Below, one piece after another: positions 43,629-55,643 of a DNA stretch of 64,000 nucleotides. Positions within the stretch are counted from its first letter, which is position 1, and each line of letters begins with the position of its first letter. The translations under genes and the position numbers were made by a program. Under the pieces are notes generated by a model that was not told the origin of the DNA, ran no database searches, and was given only the letters and a program-made list of their open reading frames with translations. The DNA is from Anaeramoeba ignava (Eukaryota; Metamonada; Anaeramoebidae), in contig JAPDFW010000003.1 of NCBI GenBank assembly GCA_028826165.1, forward strand, positions 1 to 64,000. The letters run 5' to 3'.

Positions 43629-46600
43629 ATGAGTTTTGGTTTTCGAAACGAATTTGATTTATTTGACTTTGATGATCCAGAATTTCAAGACAGATTTTCA
43701 TCACCTCGAATTAATCAATTTTCATTCCAAGAAGAACTTATTGAATCAAAGTAAAATTTTTTTATTAATTCACGACATTAAATAAAATAACAAAACATTT
43801 GACGTTCTCAATCGTTATTCTTGATTGGAAATTTTTGATTTAAAACAATAAATTCATTCTTTATTTTTTTTTTTAAAATAATTTTTTTTAAATAAATTTT
43901 TTTTAGTCTTCTTCAACAAACAAAAGATTCAACAATTAAGTTTCCAGATATGGAAACAAATTCTAAAAAAGAACAACAAGGCATTCCACAACAGCAAAGA
44001 CAACAAGAAAAGTAAATAAAACCAATTAAAAATTCGAATAAAAATTAAAATTAAAATTAAAATTAAAATTACAATTACAATTAAAATTAAAATTGAAATT
44101 AAAATTCATTTATAATATTAAAATTAAAATTAAAATTAAAATTAAAATTACAATTCATTTATAATATTAAAATTAATATTAAAATTAAAATTAAAATTAA
44201 AATTAAAATTGAAATTAAAATTAAAATTAAAATTAAAATTAAAATTAAAATTAAAATTAAAATTAAAATTGAAATTAAAATTAAAATTAAAATTAAAATT
44301 AAAATTAAAATTAAAATTAAAATTAAAATTAAAATTACAATTAAAATTCATTTATAAAATTACAATTAAAATTAAAATTAAAATTAAAATTAAAATTAAA
44401 ATTAAAATTAAAATTCAAATTAAAATTCAATTTAAAATTACAATTAAAATTAAAATTAAAATTAAAATTAAAATTCATTTATAAAATTAAAATTCAAATT
44501 AAAATTAAAATTAAAATTAAAATTACAATTAAAATTAAAATAAAAATTAAAATTAAAATTCATTTATAAAATTAAAATTACAATTAAAATTAAAATTACA
44601 ATTAAAATTAAAATTAAAATTAAAATTAAAATTAAAATTAAAATTAAAAATTAAAATTTAAAATTAAAATCAAAATTAAAATTAAAATTAAAATTAAAAT
44701 TAAAAATTAAAATTAAAATTAAAATTAAATTAATTTTATAAAATTAAAATTAAAATTAAAATTAAAATTAAAATTAAAATTAAAATTAAAATTGAAATTA
44801 AAATTAAAATTGAAATTAAAATTAAAATCAAAATTAAAATTAAAATCAAAATTAAAATCAAAATTAAAAATTAAAATTAAAATCAAAATTAAAATCAAAA
44901 ATTAAAATTAAAAATTAAAATTAAAATTAAAATTAAAATTTCAAATTAAAATTAAAATTAAAATTAAAATTAAAATTAAAATTAAAATTAAAATTAAAAT
45001 TAAAATTAAAATTAAAATTAAAATTAAAATTAAAATTAAAATTAAAATTAAAATTAAAATTAAAATTAAATTTCATTTATAAAATTAAAATTAAAATAAA
45101 TTAAAATTCATTTATAATATTAAACTTGTCTTTTTTCTTCTTTAAAATTCTTTAAGAAATCGTGAATCAACATCTAATATTACAAAAAACCAATCATCAC
45201 ACTTTCCAATTATGAACCAAGGCACATCAGTATTTAGTTTGTTTCCAAACGAGAGACAGTACCAACCAACATACCAGAAAAATGAAAATATGCAAGGCCA
45301 AATGTATCCGTTTTATCACACATCAGATTACTCAATGGACTTGAATTTTCCAACAAAAGGTTTTGAACAAGAAAAATTTGATTTCGCAAACCCAATTTCA
45401 GATCCAACGTTTTCTCTTATGAGTATTCACGACAAACAAGATTCATTCTCGATGATATCCCCAAAACAAACTTCTATTTCTACACATAAAATACCCCCAA
45501 ATTACGGAAATTTCACAACATATAACTACCAGTTTCCTCAGTATCCAGCCTACAAACCAATCAATAACCAAGTTGGGAATACACTAGATCTTCATGATTC
45601 GACTGATTATAACGACACAAACCCAATTGATTTCATAAAGGCAAATAAAGACCAAGAAAACGATTACGAATATAATTACCAAAATATCAATGAATTCGAA
45701 CAGCCAAATCAAAATACAGGTGGAAACAGGAATAGTGAAAGTTCACTTAGAAATGAGTATGATTACGATGATGAATACAATAACGATTACAGATTTGAAA
45801 ATGAAAATGAAAACGAAAACGAAAATGAAAACGAAAACGAAAATGATAATGAAAACGAAAACGATAATCATAGTCATAATCAAAAAATTAAAAATAATCA
45901 AAATAAATTTGTAAATATAAATATAAATGAAGAACAACAACATGGTAGAAAATCACCGAAAAATTTGAAAAAGAACCAAAAAAGAAAGAAAAAGGAGGTT
46001 GAAGTATCAAATGAAATTAAAAAATCCAAACAAAAAACAAATACGGAGCAAAGAAAAAACGCAGAAAAAAAAAGGGTTGCGAAGAAAGAAATCATCAAAA
46101 GAAAGCCCACTTCGTCGACAAAAAAGTTGCGAACAATCCTAGTGAAACCCAAAGTGAACCCATCGATGCCACTTCAAAACGATGGGAAACAACCGAAAAG
46201 CGAAAGAGCTTATATTCTTCAATGCGCAGGCAAGTTTGGCATCCGCAGATTGCAACCTTTTTGGGATAATTTAAAAACAAGGAAGGTCCCCAAAATAACA
46301 AAGCAAGAGTCAGAAAATTCGAAGGCAAAAAAAGCAAATAAAGAAAAGAAAAAGAAAAGAAACCGCTTTGTCAAGTCAAAGCAGGCAACAAAACATTTCC
46401 ACGAAATCAACTGGTTTGATGAAGAAGTTGCGATTTTTAGAGAATTCGTTGTTGCCTTTGGAAGAGACTGGAAAAAAATCTCCGACTTGATGGGCAACAC
46501 TAAAAGTCCAACACAAATCAAGGCTCTTTATTATAAAAAACGGCTTGAGGTTTTCTCAGACGTTCTTGGAATTGATGAAGATGAGGAATTCGAAATTCCT

Positions 46601-47626
46601 GCCCAAAGAACCATCATAAACAAGCAAAATAATTCAAATCCAAATCCAAATCCAAATCAAAATGAAAATGAAAATGAAAATGATAATGAAACAACTTTTT
46701 CAAAACCTCATTTTGTCGAAAAAACAGAGTTTATCAAAGGAAGTATTTTTCGATCAAACTCAGGATTGCCGCGGATTTTCCAACAAAATACAACGAATTT
46801 AAAGCAGTCAAAAAGTTTGCAACAAATCCACAACGAACTTGAAAAAAATACACTTGAGAATAGATCAATCCTAAATTCAAACTCAATTTGGATAGAATCC
46901 AACGAAATAATGGTTGATCTTGAAAACATGAGCGAAGAATGCGTTGCAAAAGCGAAAATTGTATTCCAAGCAATGCCCCAAATCACGCTTCAAGAAATGA
47001 AGCTTTGGTCAAATATTTTCGACAAAGTCACGCTTCTTGGAGAAACCGAACCTGATGTGAAAATGATTCGCGACTGGAAATCACTAACAAATGCGCATTT
47101 CTCAAAACTGAAGATTGGAGAGCCTCATTTATTTTATGCAGAATATATTTCCGTTTTCCACGAAACACTTTCTTTGATTCCAATTAAAAACGCAATCAAA
47201 TTAATCACAATCCAAAATCTTGACGAACAGAAATCGTGGATAGCTGAGTATTTTGTTGCAATTTTACTTGCGTTGACAATTTCAATTAACCATTCTGTTC
47301 TTAAAGAAAAACTTGAAAAATCACAAGTTGTTTTTTCTTTTGATCGAATTGTTAATGATAAAGAATTCACTCAAATGTCAAAACAAAGTTTGAATTCAAT
47401 TAAACTGTTTTTATCTTGGTTGGAACTTCGTTTGCAAGCTAAAAAATTCCTCCAAATTAAAGCTGAGCAAATTAGTTCTATTCATATTCGCAACATTAAC
47501 GAACTCACTGAAACTACTGATATTTTAGTTAAAATGAGAGATCTTATTCAGGAATTTAGAATGTTTAAATTATTGATTCTCGAAATAGTTTCTCAAGTTT
47601 TCATTTCATTCATTCAAACAATTTAG
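43629..47626 (+). CDS. SANT/Myb-domain protein (3 exons, 898 aa)
   Basis: Exons 43629-43750, 43907-44011 and 45157-47626; both introns are phase 2 with GT...AG ends and the total is divisible by three. The start MSFGFRNEFDLFDFDD and the following about 330 residues are disordered (Asn, Gln, Tyr, Glu, with an Asn/Glu/Asp run encoded by GAAAAC repeats). One SANT domain is clear at about residues 475-525 (WFDEEVAIFREFVVAFGRDW, then KKISDLMGNTKSPTQIKALYY). It resembles the SANT of NCoR/MIDEAS-type corepressors rather than a DNA-binding Myb repeat. It is preceded by a strongly basic Lys/Arg region and followed by an all-alpha segment of about 230 residues. Predicted nuclear chromatin or corepressor subunit. 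Codon use is less AT-extreme than in the neighbours. Confidence 0.82.
44012..45156 (+). repeat. Intron 2 of SANT gene: AAAATT hexamer satellite
   Basis: A 1145-bp intron filled with AAAATT units. ATTCATTTATAAAATT is interspersed about eight times. The longest perfect AAAATT run is about 44950-45067. The spacing of six creates spurious open frames (Leu-Lys and Asn-Phe runs) on both strands; none is a gene. Confidence 0.9.
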
Positions 47627-47980
47627 GTTAATTTTTTCCCAATTTTTTTTTTGTTGTGAATTATTCAATCTAAAAGAAGGAAACCAAATTTAGAACAAAA
47701 AAAAAACAATTTAAAAAAATTATTTAAAAATTATTACTTGATTACAATTTAAAAAAAAATAATATATTTTTCAATTCTTTTTAAGTTTTAATTGGATAAT
47801 TCGAAAAAAAAAAAGAAAAAGAAATTGAAATTGTTTTTATTTTTAAAAGAAAAAAAAAATATCAAAACAATTTAAACAAAAAGAAACAATTTTTTTTTTT
47901 AAAAAGAGTAGATAAAATCAATAAAATTTAAAATTAAAAATTAAAAATTTAATTTTCATTTTTTTCATTTTAAAAATAAA
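47627..47980. other. Intergenic spacer, no gene seen; TTTTCATTTTTTTCATTTT before MTR4
   Basis: A/T homopolymer-rich. The last 30 bases hold TTTTCATTTTTTTCATTTT ahead of the ATG at 47981, the usual T-rich element of this window. Confidence 0.5.
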
Positions 47981-50900
47981 ATGTCAATTTTTTCAGATAA
48001 ATTATTTGATTCTTTTCAAATAAATAAAAAAAAACCTTTAAAAAAAAAAGAGGAAACAAATCAATTTAAAAATCCAAATCAAAAAATATATACAAAAAAT
48101 TTTCAAAAGCCAAAACAAAAAAACGTACAAAGAAATAAAAAGAAAATTAATGAAAAAAGTCAAATAAAAAATAATTTAGAGAATGAGAATAAAGAAGATG
48201 AAGATGATGAAGATTCTTTAATAGAAAAAGAGAAAATTGATAAAACAATATCAGCAGAAATTGGAGAAGTATTTATAGAAAATTGTTTACATGAAGTTTC
48301 TCTTCCTGAAGGATATGATATTAAAGGAAATGAAGGTTAAAATTAAAATTCATTTATAAAATTTTAAATTTAATTAAAATTTAAAATTTTTTTTTATTTA
48401 TTTAGATATTTTTAATCCTATTTATCCACAAGAACCTGCAAGAAATTATCCTTTTAAATTAGATCCTTTTCAAAAAACTGGAATTGCTTGTTTGAATAGA
48501 GGTGATTCTGTTATTGTTTCTGCGCATACTTCTGCAGGAAAAACTGTTGTTGCTGAGTAAATTCATTTATAAAATCAAAATTAAAATTCATTTATAAAAT
48601 TAAAATTAAATTAAAATTCAAATTAAAATTAAAATTAAAATTAAAATTAAAATTCAAATTAATATTAAAATTAAAAATAAAATCAAAATTAAAATTAAAA
48701 TTAAAATTAAAATCAAAATTCATTTATAAAATTAAAATTAAAATTCATTTATAAAATTAAAATTAAAATTAAAATCAAAAGATATGCTATCGCACAAGCT
48801 TTAAAAAATAATGCAAGAGTTATTTATACATCTCCAATTAAAGTATTTTTTTTCTAAACAAAATCTTTGTTTCCATTATTTATTTCCATATTTATTTTAT
48901 AAAAAAAAATCAAGGCTTTAAGTAATCAAAAATATAGAGAACTTAGTGATGAATTTAAAGATGCAGGACTTATGACTGGAGATGTTACAATTAATCCAAA
49001 TTCATCTTGTATTGTTATGACAACAGAAGTAAAAAATTCAATTAAAAAATTCAATTAAAAAATTCAAATAAAAATTTCAATTAAAAAATTCAATTAAAAA
49101 ATTTCAATATTATTACTATTTAATAAGATTCTTCGTAACATGCTTTATAGAGGATCGGAAATTCTCAGAGAAGTTCAATGTGTTATATTTGATGAAATTC
49201 ATTATATGAAAGATATTGGTTTGAAATCTTTTAAATCAAAATTAAAAATGAAATTTAAAATTAAAATTAAAATTAAAATTAAAATTAAAATTAAAATTAA
49301 AATTAAAATTAAAATTTAAAATTAAAATTAAAATTAAAATGAAATTCAAAATTAAAATCAAAAATAAAATTCAAAATTAAAATGAAATTTAAAATTCAAA
49401 ATCAAAATTAAAATCAAAATTAAAATCAAAATTAAAATTAATATTAAAATTAAAATTAAAATTCAAAATGAAATTCAAAATTTAAATTTAAAATTGAATT
49501 GGTAATAATTATTAGAAAGAGGAGTAGTTTGGGAAGAAACAATTATTCTTCTTCCAGATACAATTAGATTTGTTTTTTTATCTGCAACAATTCCTAATGC
49601 AAAAGAATTTTCTGATTGGATTGCAAAAATTCATTCACAACCTTGTCATGTTGTTTATTCAGATGTTAGACCAATTCCTTTACAACATTACGTATTTCCT
49701 GCAGGTGGAAATGGTTTATATTTAGTTGTTGATGAACAAGGAAATTTTAGGGTTATTTTTAATTTAAATTTTTAATTTAAATTTTTATTTATTAATTTTT
49801 AATTATTAATTTTTAATTGAAATTTTTAATTATTAATTTTTAAAATAGGAAAAAAATTTCCAAAAAGCAATGTCTGTAATTTCAAATGCTCCAAATCAAT
49901 GTATGAATAAAAAATAAATTTATTATTCTTTTTAGGATGAAAATGGAAATAATTTTATTGATTTTTTATTATTAATAATTTGTGTTGGAAATATTAAGAT
50001 AATGATAGAAGACCACAAAATCAAAAATATAAATCAGATATTTATAAGATTATTAATTTGATTCTTGAAAGAAAATTTGAGCCTGTTATTGTGTTTAGTT
50101 TTAGTAGAAAAGAGTGTGAAATTAAAGCTTTAAAACTTGCTAAAGTGATTATTTTTATTTGATGAAAGAAAATTATTGAATTATTTATATTTATAATTAT
50201 TTATAATTATTTTTATTGTTGAAAAAATTGAAATAATAGATGGATCTTAATGATGAAAATGAAAAAACTTTAGTTGATGAAATTTTTACTAATGCTATTG
50301 ATTCTTTATCAGATGAAGACAAGAAAATTCCAGCAGTTTGTTAAAAAAAAAAAGAAAAAAAAATATTTTTAATTAAATATTAAAATATTATTATTATTAT
50401 AATTATAAACTTTTTGTTAAAAGGTTCAACATATTCTTCCTTTATTAAAAAGAGGAATTGCTATTCATCATTCAGGATTATTACCAATTCTTAAAGAAGT
50501 TATTGAAATTTTATTTCAAGAAGGTTTAGTCAAAGTATTTGATAATAATTTGATAATAATTTAATAATAATTTCAAAATAATTTAATAATAATTTAATAA
50601 TAATTTAATAATAATTTCAAAATAATTTAATAATTTAATAATAATTTCAAAATAATTTGATAATAATTTAATAATTTAAAAATAATTTAATAATAATTTA
50701 ATAATAAATGATAATAATTTAATAATAATTTAATAATAATTTAATAATAATTTGATAATAATTTCTTTAATAATAATTTAATAATAATTTCATAATAATT
50801 TAATAATAATTTCATAATAATTTAATAATAATTTAATAATAAATTCATAATAATTTGATAATTTATAATAAAAGGTTTTATTTGCAACAGAGACATTTTC

Positions 50901-53272
50901 AATGGGATTAAATATGCCAGCAAAAACAGTAATATTTAGTAGTGTAAGAAAATTTGATGGAAGTTCATTTAGATATATAACATGTGGAGAATATACACAA
51001 ATGTCAGGAAGAGCAGGAAGACGTGGTCTTGATCAAAGAGGAATTGTTATTACAATGCTTGATGAGAAAATGGAACCTTCTGATGCAAAAAATACTTTGA
51101 GAGGAGATCTCGATCCTTTGAATTCTACTTTCCATCTTAGTTATAATATGTTGTTAAATTTATTGAGAGTTGAGGATATTGATCCTGAATATCTTCTTTC
51201 TAAATCTTTTCATCAATTCCAAAATGAAAGAAAACATCCAGAATTACAAGAAAGTATATTTCAAAAATTATTTAAAAAATTATTTCAAAAATTATTTATA
51301 AAATTATTTATAAAATTATTTCAAAAATTATTTCAAAAATTATTTATAAAATTATTTATAAAATTATTTATAAAATTATTTCAAAAATTATTTCAAAAAT
51401 TATTTATAAAATTATTATAAAATCAAATACAAAATTATTTATAAAATTATTTATAAAATTATTTATAAAATTATTTATAAAATTATTTATAAAATTATTT
51501 ATAAAATTAATTATTAAATTATTTATAAAATTATTTATAAAATTATTAATAAAATTATTTATAAAATTATTTTCAAAAATTATTTCAAAAATTATTTATA
51601 AAATCAAATACAAAATTATTTATAAAATTATTTATAAAATTATTTCAAAAATTATTTATAAAATTATTTATAAAATTATTTATAAAATTATTTATAAAAT
51701 TATTTATAAAATTATTTATAAAATTATATATTAAATTATTTATAAAATTATTTATAAAATTATTTATAAAATTATTAATAAAATTATTTATAAAATTATT
51801 TATAAAATTAAATATAAAATTATTTATAAAATTATTTATAAAATTATTTATAAAATTAATTATTAAATTATTTATAAAATTATTTATTAAATTAAATATA
51901 AAATTATTTATAAAAAATTTCAAAAGATCTCCAAAAACTTCAATTACAATTTGATTCTTTAAATATTGAAGAGGAAAAAAGTGTAACAGAATTTCATTCT
52001 GTAAAACAACAAATCGATAATTTAAAACAAAAAATCAAGGAAATCACATTCAAACCAGTAAATATCCTTCCATTTCTTCAACAAGGAAGATTAGTGAAAA
52101 TCAAGACAATAAAACAAGATTGGGATTGGGGAATAATGATTGATTTCGAATATATTTATGATAACAACCCAAAAGGAGAAATAATAATAAATGGAGAAGC
52201 AACAGATTATGTGATGAATATAATAATTGAAACAAAACAAAATTCAAATTCAAATTCAAATTCAAATATAAATGAAGAACCAGAAGCAGTTGAAGAAACC
52301 AATCGAGGAAACGGAGAAATGAAAATATTGCAGTTTCCTCTTCTTAGTTTGGATCAAGTAAGTCTTCTTCGAGTTCCAATTCCAAACGATGTACGAAGAA
52401 GCGAGAATGTTCAACATTATAAAAGAGTTCTTTCCGAAATTCGGAAAAGATTTGAAAAAAACATCCCACTTTTGGATCCAGTGAAGGATATGAAAATAAG
52501 TGATAAAAACTTCAATAAATTTGTGGAAAGAGTGAATAATTTAGAAGGAAGAATGATAAACCAAAAAATATTCCAGAACAATCAAATGACAGAAGAGTAC
52601 CAAAAGTACCAAGAAAAGCTCAATTTACAGGAGCAAATTGATGGTGTAAGAAAATCGCTTAAGGAATCTGAGGATGTTTTATTGAAAGAAAATCTGAAAT
52701 ACATGAAAAGAGTACTGAGAAAATTGGGATATACTAACAACGAGAATATCATTGAAACCAAGGGAAGAATTGCATGTGAAATCAGCTCAGGAGACGAACT
52801 GCTAATTACAGAGATGATTTTCTCAGGAGCGTTTAATGAAATGGAAGTGGAACAAATTGTGGCTTTATCAAGTTGTTTTGTTTTCCAAGAAAAAGTGGAC
52901 GAAATGTTAAAATTGAGAGAAGAACTTGAAACTCCCTTCCAAAAATTACAATCAACAGCGCGATCGATAGCAATGGTTGCGCAGGAATGCAGAGTCGATA
53001 TTGATATTGATAGATATGTTGAATCTTTTAAGCCAAATTTAATGGAAGTTGTTTATGAATGGGCAAAAGGAAAATCTTTTCTTGAAATTTCGAAAATGAC
53101 GAATATTTTTGAGGGAAGTGTTATTCGCACAATGAGAAGATTGGATGAAATTTTAAGGCAAATGTGTGCTGCTGCTCGTGCTATTGGAAATGGAGAATTG
53201 GAAGAGAAGTTTGCTCAAGGAATTACAAAAATTAAAAGAGATGTTGTTTTTGCAGCCAGTCTTTATTTATAA
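47981..53272 (+). CDS. MTR4: MTR4-type exosome RNA helicase (12 exons, 1045 aa)
   Basis: Exons: 47981-48335, 48406-48556, 48782-48842, 48915-49028, 49128-49218, 49516-49751, 49849-49900, 49999-50144, 50240-50335, 50424-50534, 50875-51253, 51927-53272; all GT...AG, all phases agree, and the length equals known MTR4 (about 1040-1070 aa). Helicase motifs are intact: LDPFQKTGI (Q-like), AHTSAGKT (Walker A), DEIHYMKD (Walker B), [29 protein letters not shown] and [10 protein letters not shown]. The KOW/arch region ([13 protein letters not shown]) and a DSHCT domain ending [11 protein letters not shown] complete it. MTR4 unwinds RNA to feed the nuclear exosome, as part of TRAMP in yeast. The N-terminus is Lys/Asn-rich. 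No frame lesions. Intron 7 placement (49901-49998) is the least certain. Confidence 0.95.
48557..48781 (+). repeat. MTR4 intron 2: AAAATT repeats with ATTCATTTATAAAATT elements
   Basis: A 225-bp intron with the same AAAATT/ATTCATTTATAAAATT composition as the SANT and WD40 introns; ends in AAAAG. Confidence 0.8.
49219..49515 (+). repeat. MTR4 intron 5: AAAATT-derived repeat
   Basis: A 297-bp intron of AAAATT and AAAATC units; GTTTGAAATC donor, TTATTAG acceptor. Confidence 0.8.
50535..50874 (+). repeat. MTR4 intron 10: ATAATTTAATA trinucleotide-phase satellite
   Basis: A 340-bp intron built of AATAATTTAATAATAATTTC-like units of 9-12 bases; GTATTTG donor and AAAAG acceptor. The unit differs from those of introns 2, 5 and 11. 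Confidence 0.85.
51254..51926 (+). repeat. MTR4 intron 11: AATTATTTATAA 12-bp satellite
   Basis: A 673-bp intron made almost only of AATTATTTATAA and AATTATTTCAAA 12-mers; GTATATTTC donor and TTCAAAAG acceptor. Because 12 is a multiple of three, spurious Phe-Ile-Asn-Asn open frames arise. Confidence 0.88.
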
Positions 53273-54816
53273 GCGAATTTATCAATTTACAACAAAATTT
53301 ATCAAAGAATTTATAAAAGAATTTATCAAAGAATTTATAACAAAATTTATAAAAGAATTTATAACAGAATTTATAAAAGAATTTATAACAAAATTTATCA
53401 AAGAATTTATAAAAGAATTTATAAAAGAATTTATAAAAGAATTTATCAAAGAATTTATAAAAGAATTTATAAAAAAATTTATAACAAAATTTATAACAAA
53501 ATTTATAACAAAATTTATAACAAAATTTATAAAAGAATTTATCAAAGAATTTATAACAAAATTTATAAAAGAATTTATAACAAAATTTATAACAAAATTT
53601 ATAAAAGAATTTATAAAAAAATTTATAACAAAATTTATAAAAATTTATAACAAAATTTATAAAAGAATTTATAACAAAATTTATAAAAAAATTTATAAAA
53701 GAATTTATAAAAAAATTTATAAAAGAATTTATAAAAGAATTTATAAAAGAATTTATAAAAAAATTTATAAAAGAATTTATAAAAGAATTTATAAAAGAAT
53801 TTATAAAAGAATTTATAACAAAATTTATAAAAGAATTTATAACAAAATTTATAACAAAATTTATAAAAGAATTTATAACAAAATTTATAAAAAAATTTAT
53901 AACAAAATTTATAACAAAATTTATAACAAAATTTATAACAAAATTTATAACAAAATTTATAACAAATTTATAACAAAATTTATAACAAAATTTATAACAA
54001 AATTTATAACAAAATTTATAACAAAATTTATAACAAAATTTATAAAAGAATTTATAACAAAATTTATAAAAAATTTATAACAAAATTTATAACAAAATTT
54101 ATAAAAAAATTTATAAAAGAATTTATAACAAAATTTATAAAAAAATTTATAAAAAAATTTATAAAAAAATTTATAAAAAAAATTTATAAAAAAATTTATA
54201 AAAAAAAATTTATAAAAAAAATTTATAAAAAAATTTATAACAAAATTTATAACAAAATTTATAACAAAATTTATAACAAAATTTATAACAAAATTTATAA
54301 CAAAATTTATAACAAAATTTATAAAAGAATTTATAACAAAATTTATAACAAAATTTATAAAAAATTTATAACAAAATTTATAAAAGAATTTATAACAAAA
54401 TTTATAAAAAAATTTATAAAAAAATTTATAAAAAAATTTATAAAAAAATTTATAAAAAAATTTATAAAAAAATTTATAAAAAAATTTATAAAAAAATTTA
54501 TAACAAAATTTATAAAAAAATTTATAAAAAAATTTATAAAAAAAATTTATAAAAAGAATTTATAAAAAAATTTATAAAAAAATTTACAAAAAAATTTATC
54601 AAAAATTTTTATCAAAGAATTTATAAAAAGAATTTATAAAAATTTATAAAAGAATTTATAAAAGAATTTATAAAAGAAATCTAAAAGAATTTTCTTTTTC
54701 TTTTTCTTTTTCTTTTTCTTTTTTTTCTTTTTTCTTTTTCTTTTTCTTTTTCTTTTTCTTAAATAGATTTTTTTTTTGAAATACAAACCAAAATTTTTCT
54801 TTATTATTTTTAAATT
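53273..54816. repeat. 12-bp AATTTATAAMAR satellite, about 1.4 kb, plus pyrimidine tract
   Basis: It starts right after the MTR4 stop and runs to about 54680, alternating AATTTATAACAA and AATTTATAAAAG. Then a CTTTTT/TTTTTC microsatellite (about 54690-54760) and a short AT spacer reach the stop of the - gene at 54817. Long open frames here are a by-product of the 12-base period. Confidence 0.92.
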
Positions 54817-55275
54817 TTATTTTTGTTTCTTTCTTTTTTTATCTTTTGATTTCTTTTTCTCTTTTTCTTTTGATTTCTTTTCTTTTGATTTTTCAATTTG
54901 AATTTCATTTTCCATTTGATTTTCTAATGATTTTTGTAATTCTTCTTTTGATTGAATTTTTGAAATTAATTGTGAAATTTTTTGATTAATTAAACTTGTT
55001 TTAATTGCAGAAAGAAAGAAAGTTTGATAATTTTGATAACTATTTTTAAGAATATTTTTATCAGGTTTTAAAATTTGAGGATTTGTATTAGAAATAACAC
55101 TTGTTAAATCTTCTTGAATTTCATTTATTGTTCTTAAATATTGATAATTAGATCCTTGAATTTTAGTTTCATTTGGATTTTCTTGAGATAATTCAGTTAA
55201 AGATTCAGAAGCGTATTGAAGAGAGTTAATAATTTGAAGTTCAATTTGTTGTAAAGTTTCTATATTAGTTTGCAT
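54817..55275 (-). CDS. Mediator subunit 11-like small helical protein (152 aa)
   Basis: The body (about residues 3-105) is two-helical: IETLQQIELQIINSLQYASE followed by LTELSQENPNETK, then a second helix with YLRTINEIQEDLTSVI. This matches the MED11 pattern of IEKxIxxxLQxAGxxLxELSKExP followed by a helix with FL..V..VE..L. MED11 pairs with MED22 in the Mediator head module. The C-terminal third is a Lys/Glu/Ser low-complexity tail (KSKEKEKKKSKDKKRKKQK) not expected in MED11. Start taken at the MQTN methionine; an in-frame extension of eight residues upstream is Phe-rich and unlikely. No intron needed. The identification rests on weak but consistent pattern matching. Confidence 0.55.
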   Translation of the reverse strand: MQTNIETLQQIELQIINSLQYASESLTELSQENPNETKIQGSNYQYLRTINEIQEDLTSVISNTNPQILKPDKNILKNSYQNYQTFFLSAIKTSLINQKISQLISKIQSKEELQKSLENQMENEIQIEKSKEKKSKEKEKKKSKDKKRKKQK

Positions 55276-55643
55276 TATAAGGAAAAAAATGAAAAACAAA
55301 AAAAATGAAAAAATGAATTTTAATTTTAATTTTAATTTTAATTTAAATTTTAATTTTAACTTTAATTTTAAATTTTGAAATGAATTTTAATTTTAATTTT
55401 AATTTTAATTTTAATTTTAATTTTAATTTTAATTTTAATTTTTAATTTTAATTTTAATTAATTTTATAAATGAATTTTAAATTTTTTAATTTTAAAATTT
55501 TAATTTTAAATTTTTAATTTTTGAATTTTAATTTTTTTTCATTTTTATTTTAATTTTTTTTAATTTTTTTTCATTTTTAATTTTTTAATTTTTTTATTTT
55601 TAAAAATTTTTCAATTTGAAACAAAAAAAGCAAAAACAATAAA
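55276..55643. other. Divergent spacer between MED11-like and WD40 genes; TTTTAA repeats
   Basis: Simple TTTTAA units with one TTTTATAAATGAATTTT (mirror of the intronic ATTCATTTATAAAA). AAAAAAATGAAAAA at 55287-55314 mirrors the T-rich promoter element for the - gene, and TTTTTTTCATTTTTAA near 55565-55585 serves the + gene. Confidence 0.5.

Noticed and set aside
44148-44484. Asn-Phe and Leu-Lys repeat frames on both strands
   Set aside because: AAAATT hexamer satellite within SANT intron 2; no start context or constraint.
51645-51923. Asn-Asn-Phe-Ile frame on -
   Set aside because: Lies inside MTR4 intron 11 satellite.
53166-54080. Open frame of 304 codons overlapping the MTR4 3' end
   Set aside because: It is the 12-bp satellite read as a repeating Ile-Tyr-Lys/Phe-Ile-Lys peptide; 12 is a multiple of three so no stops arise. 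The first part is MTR4 coding in another frame.
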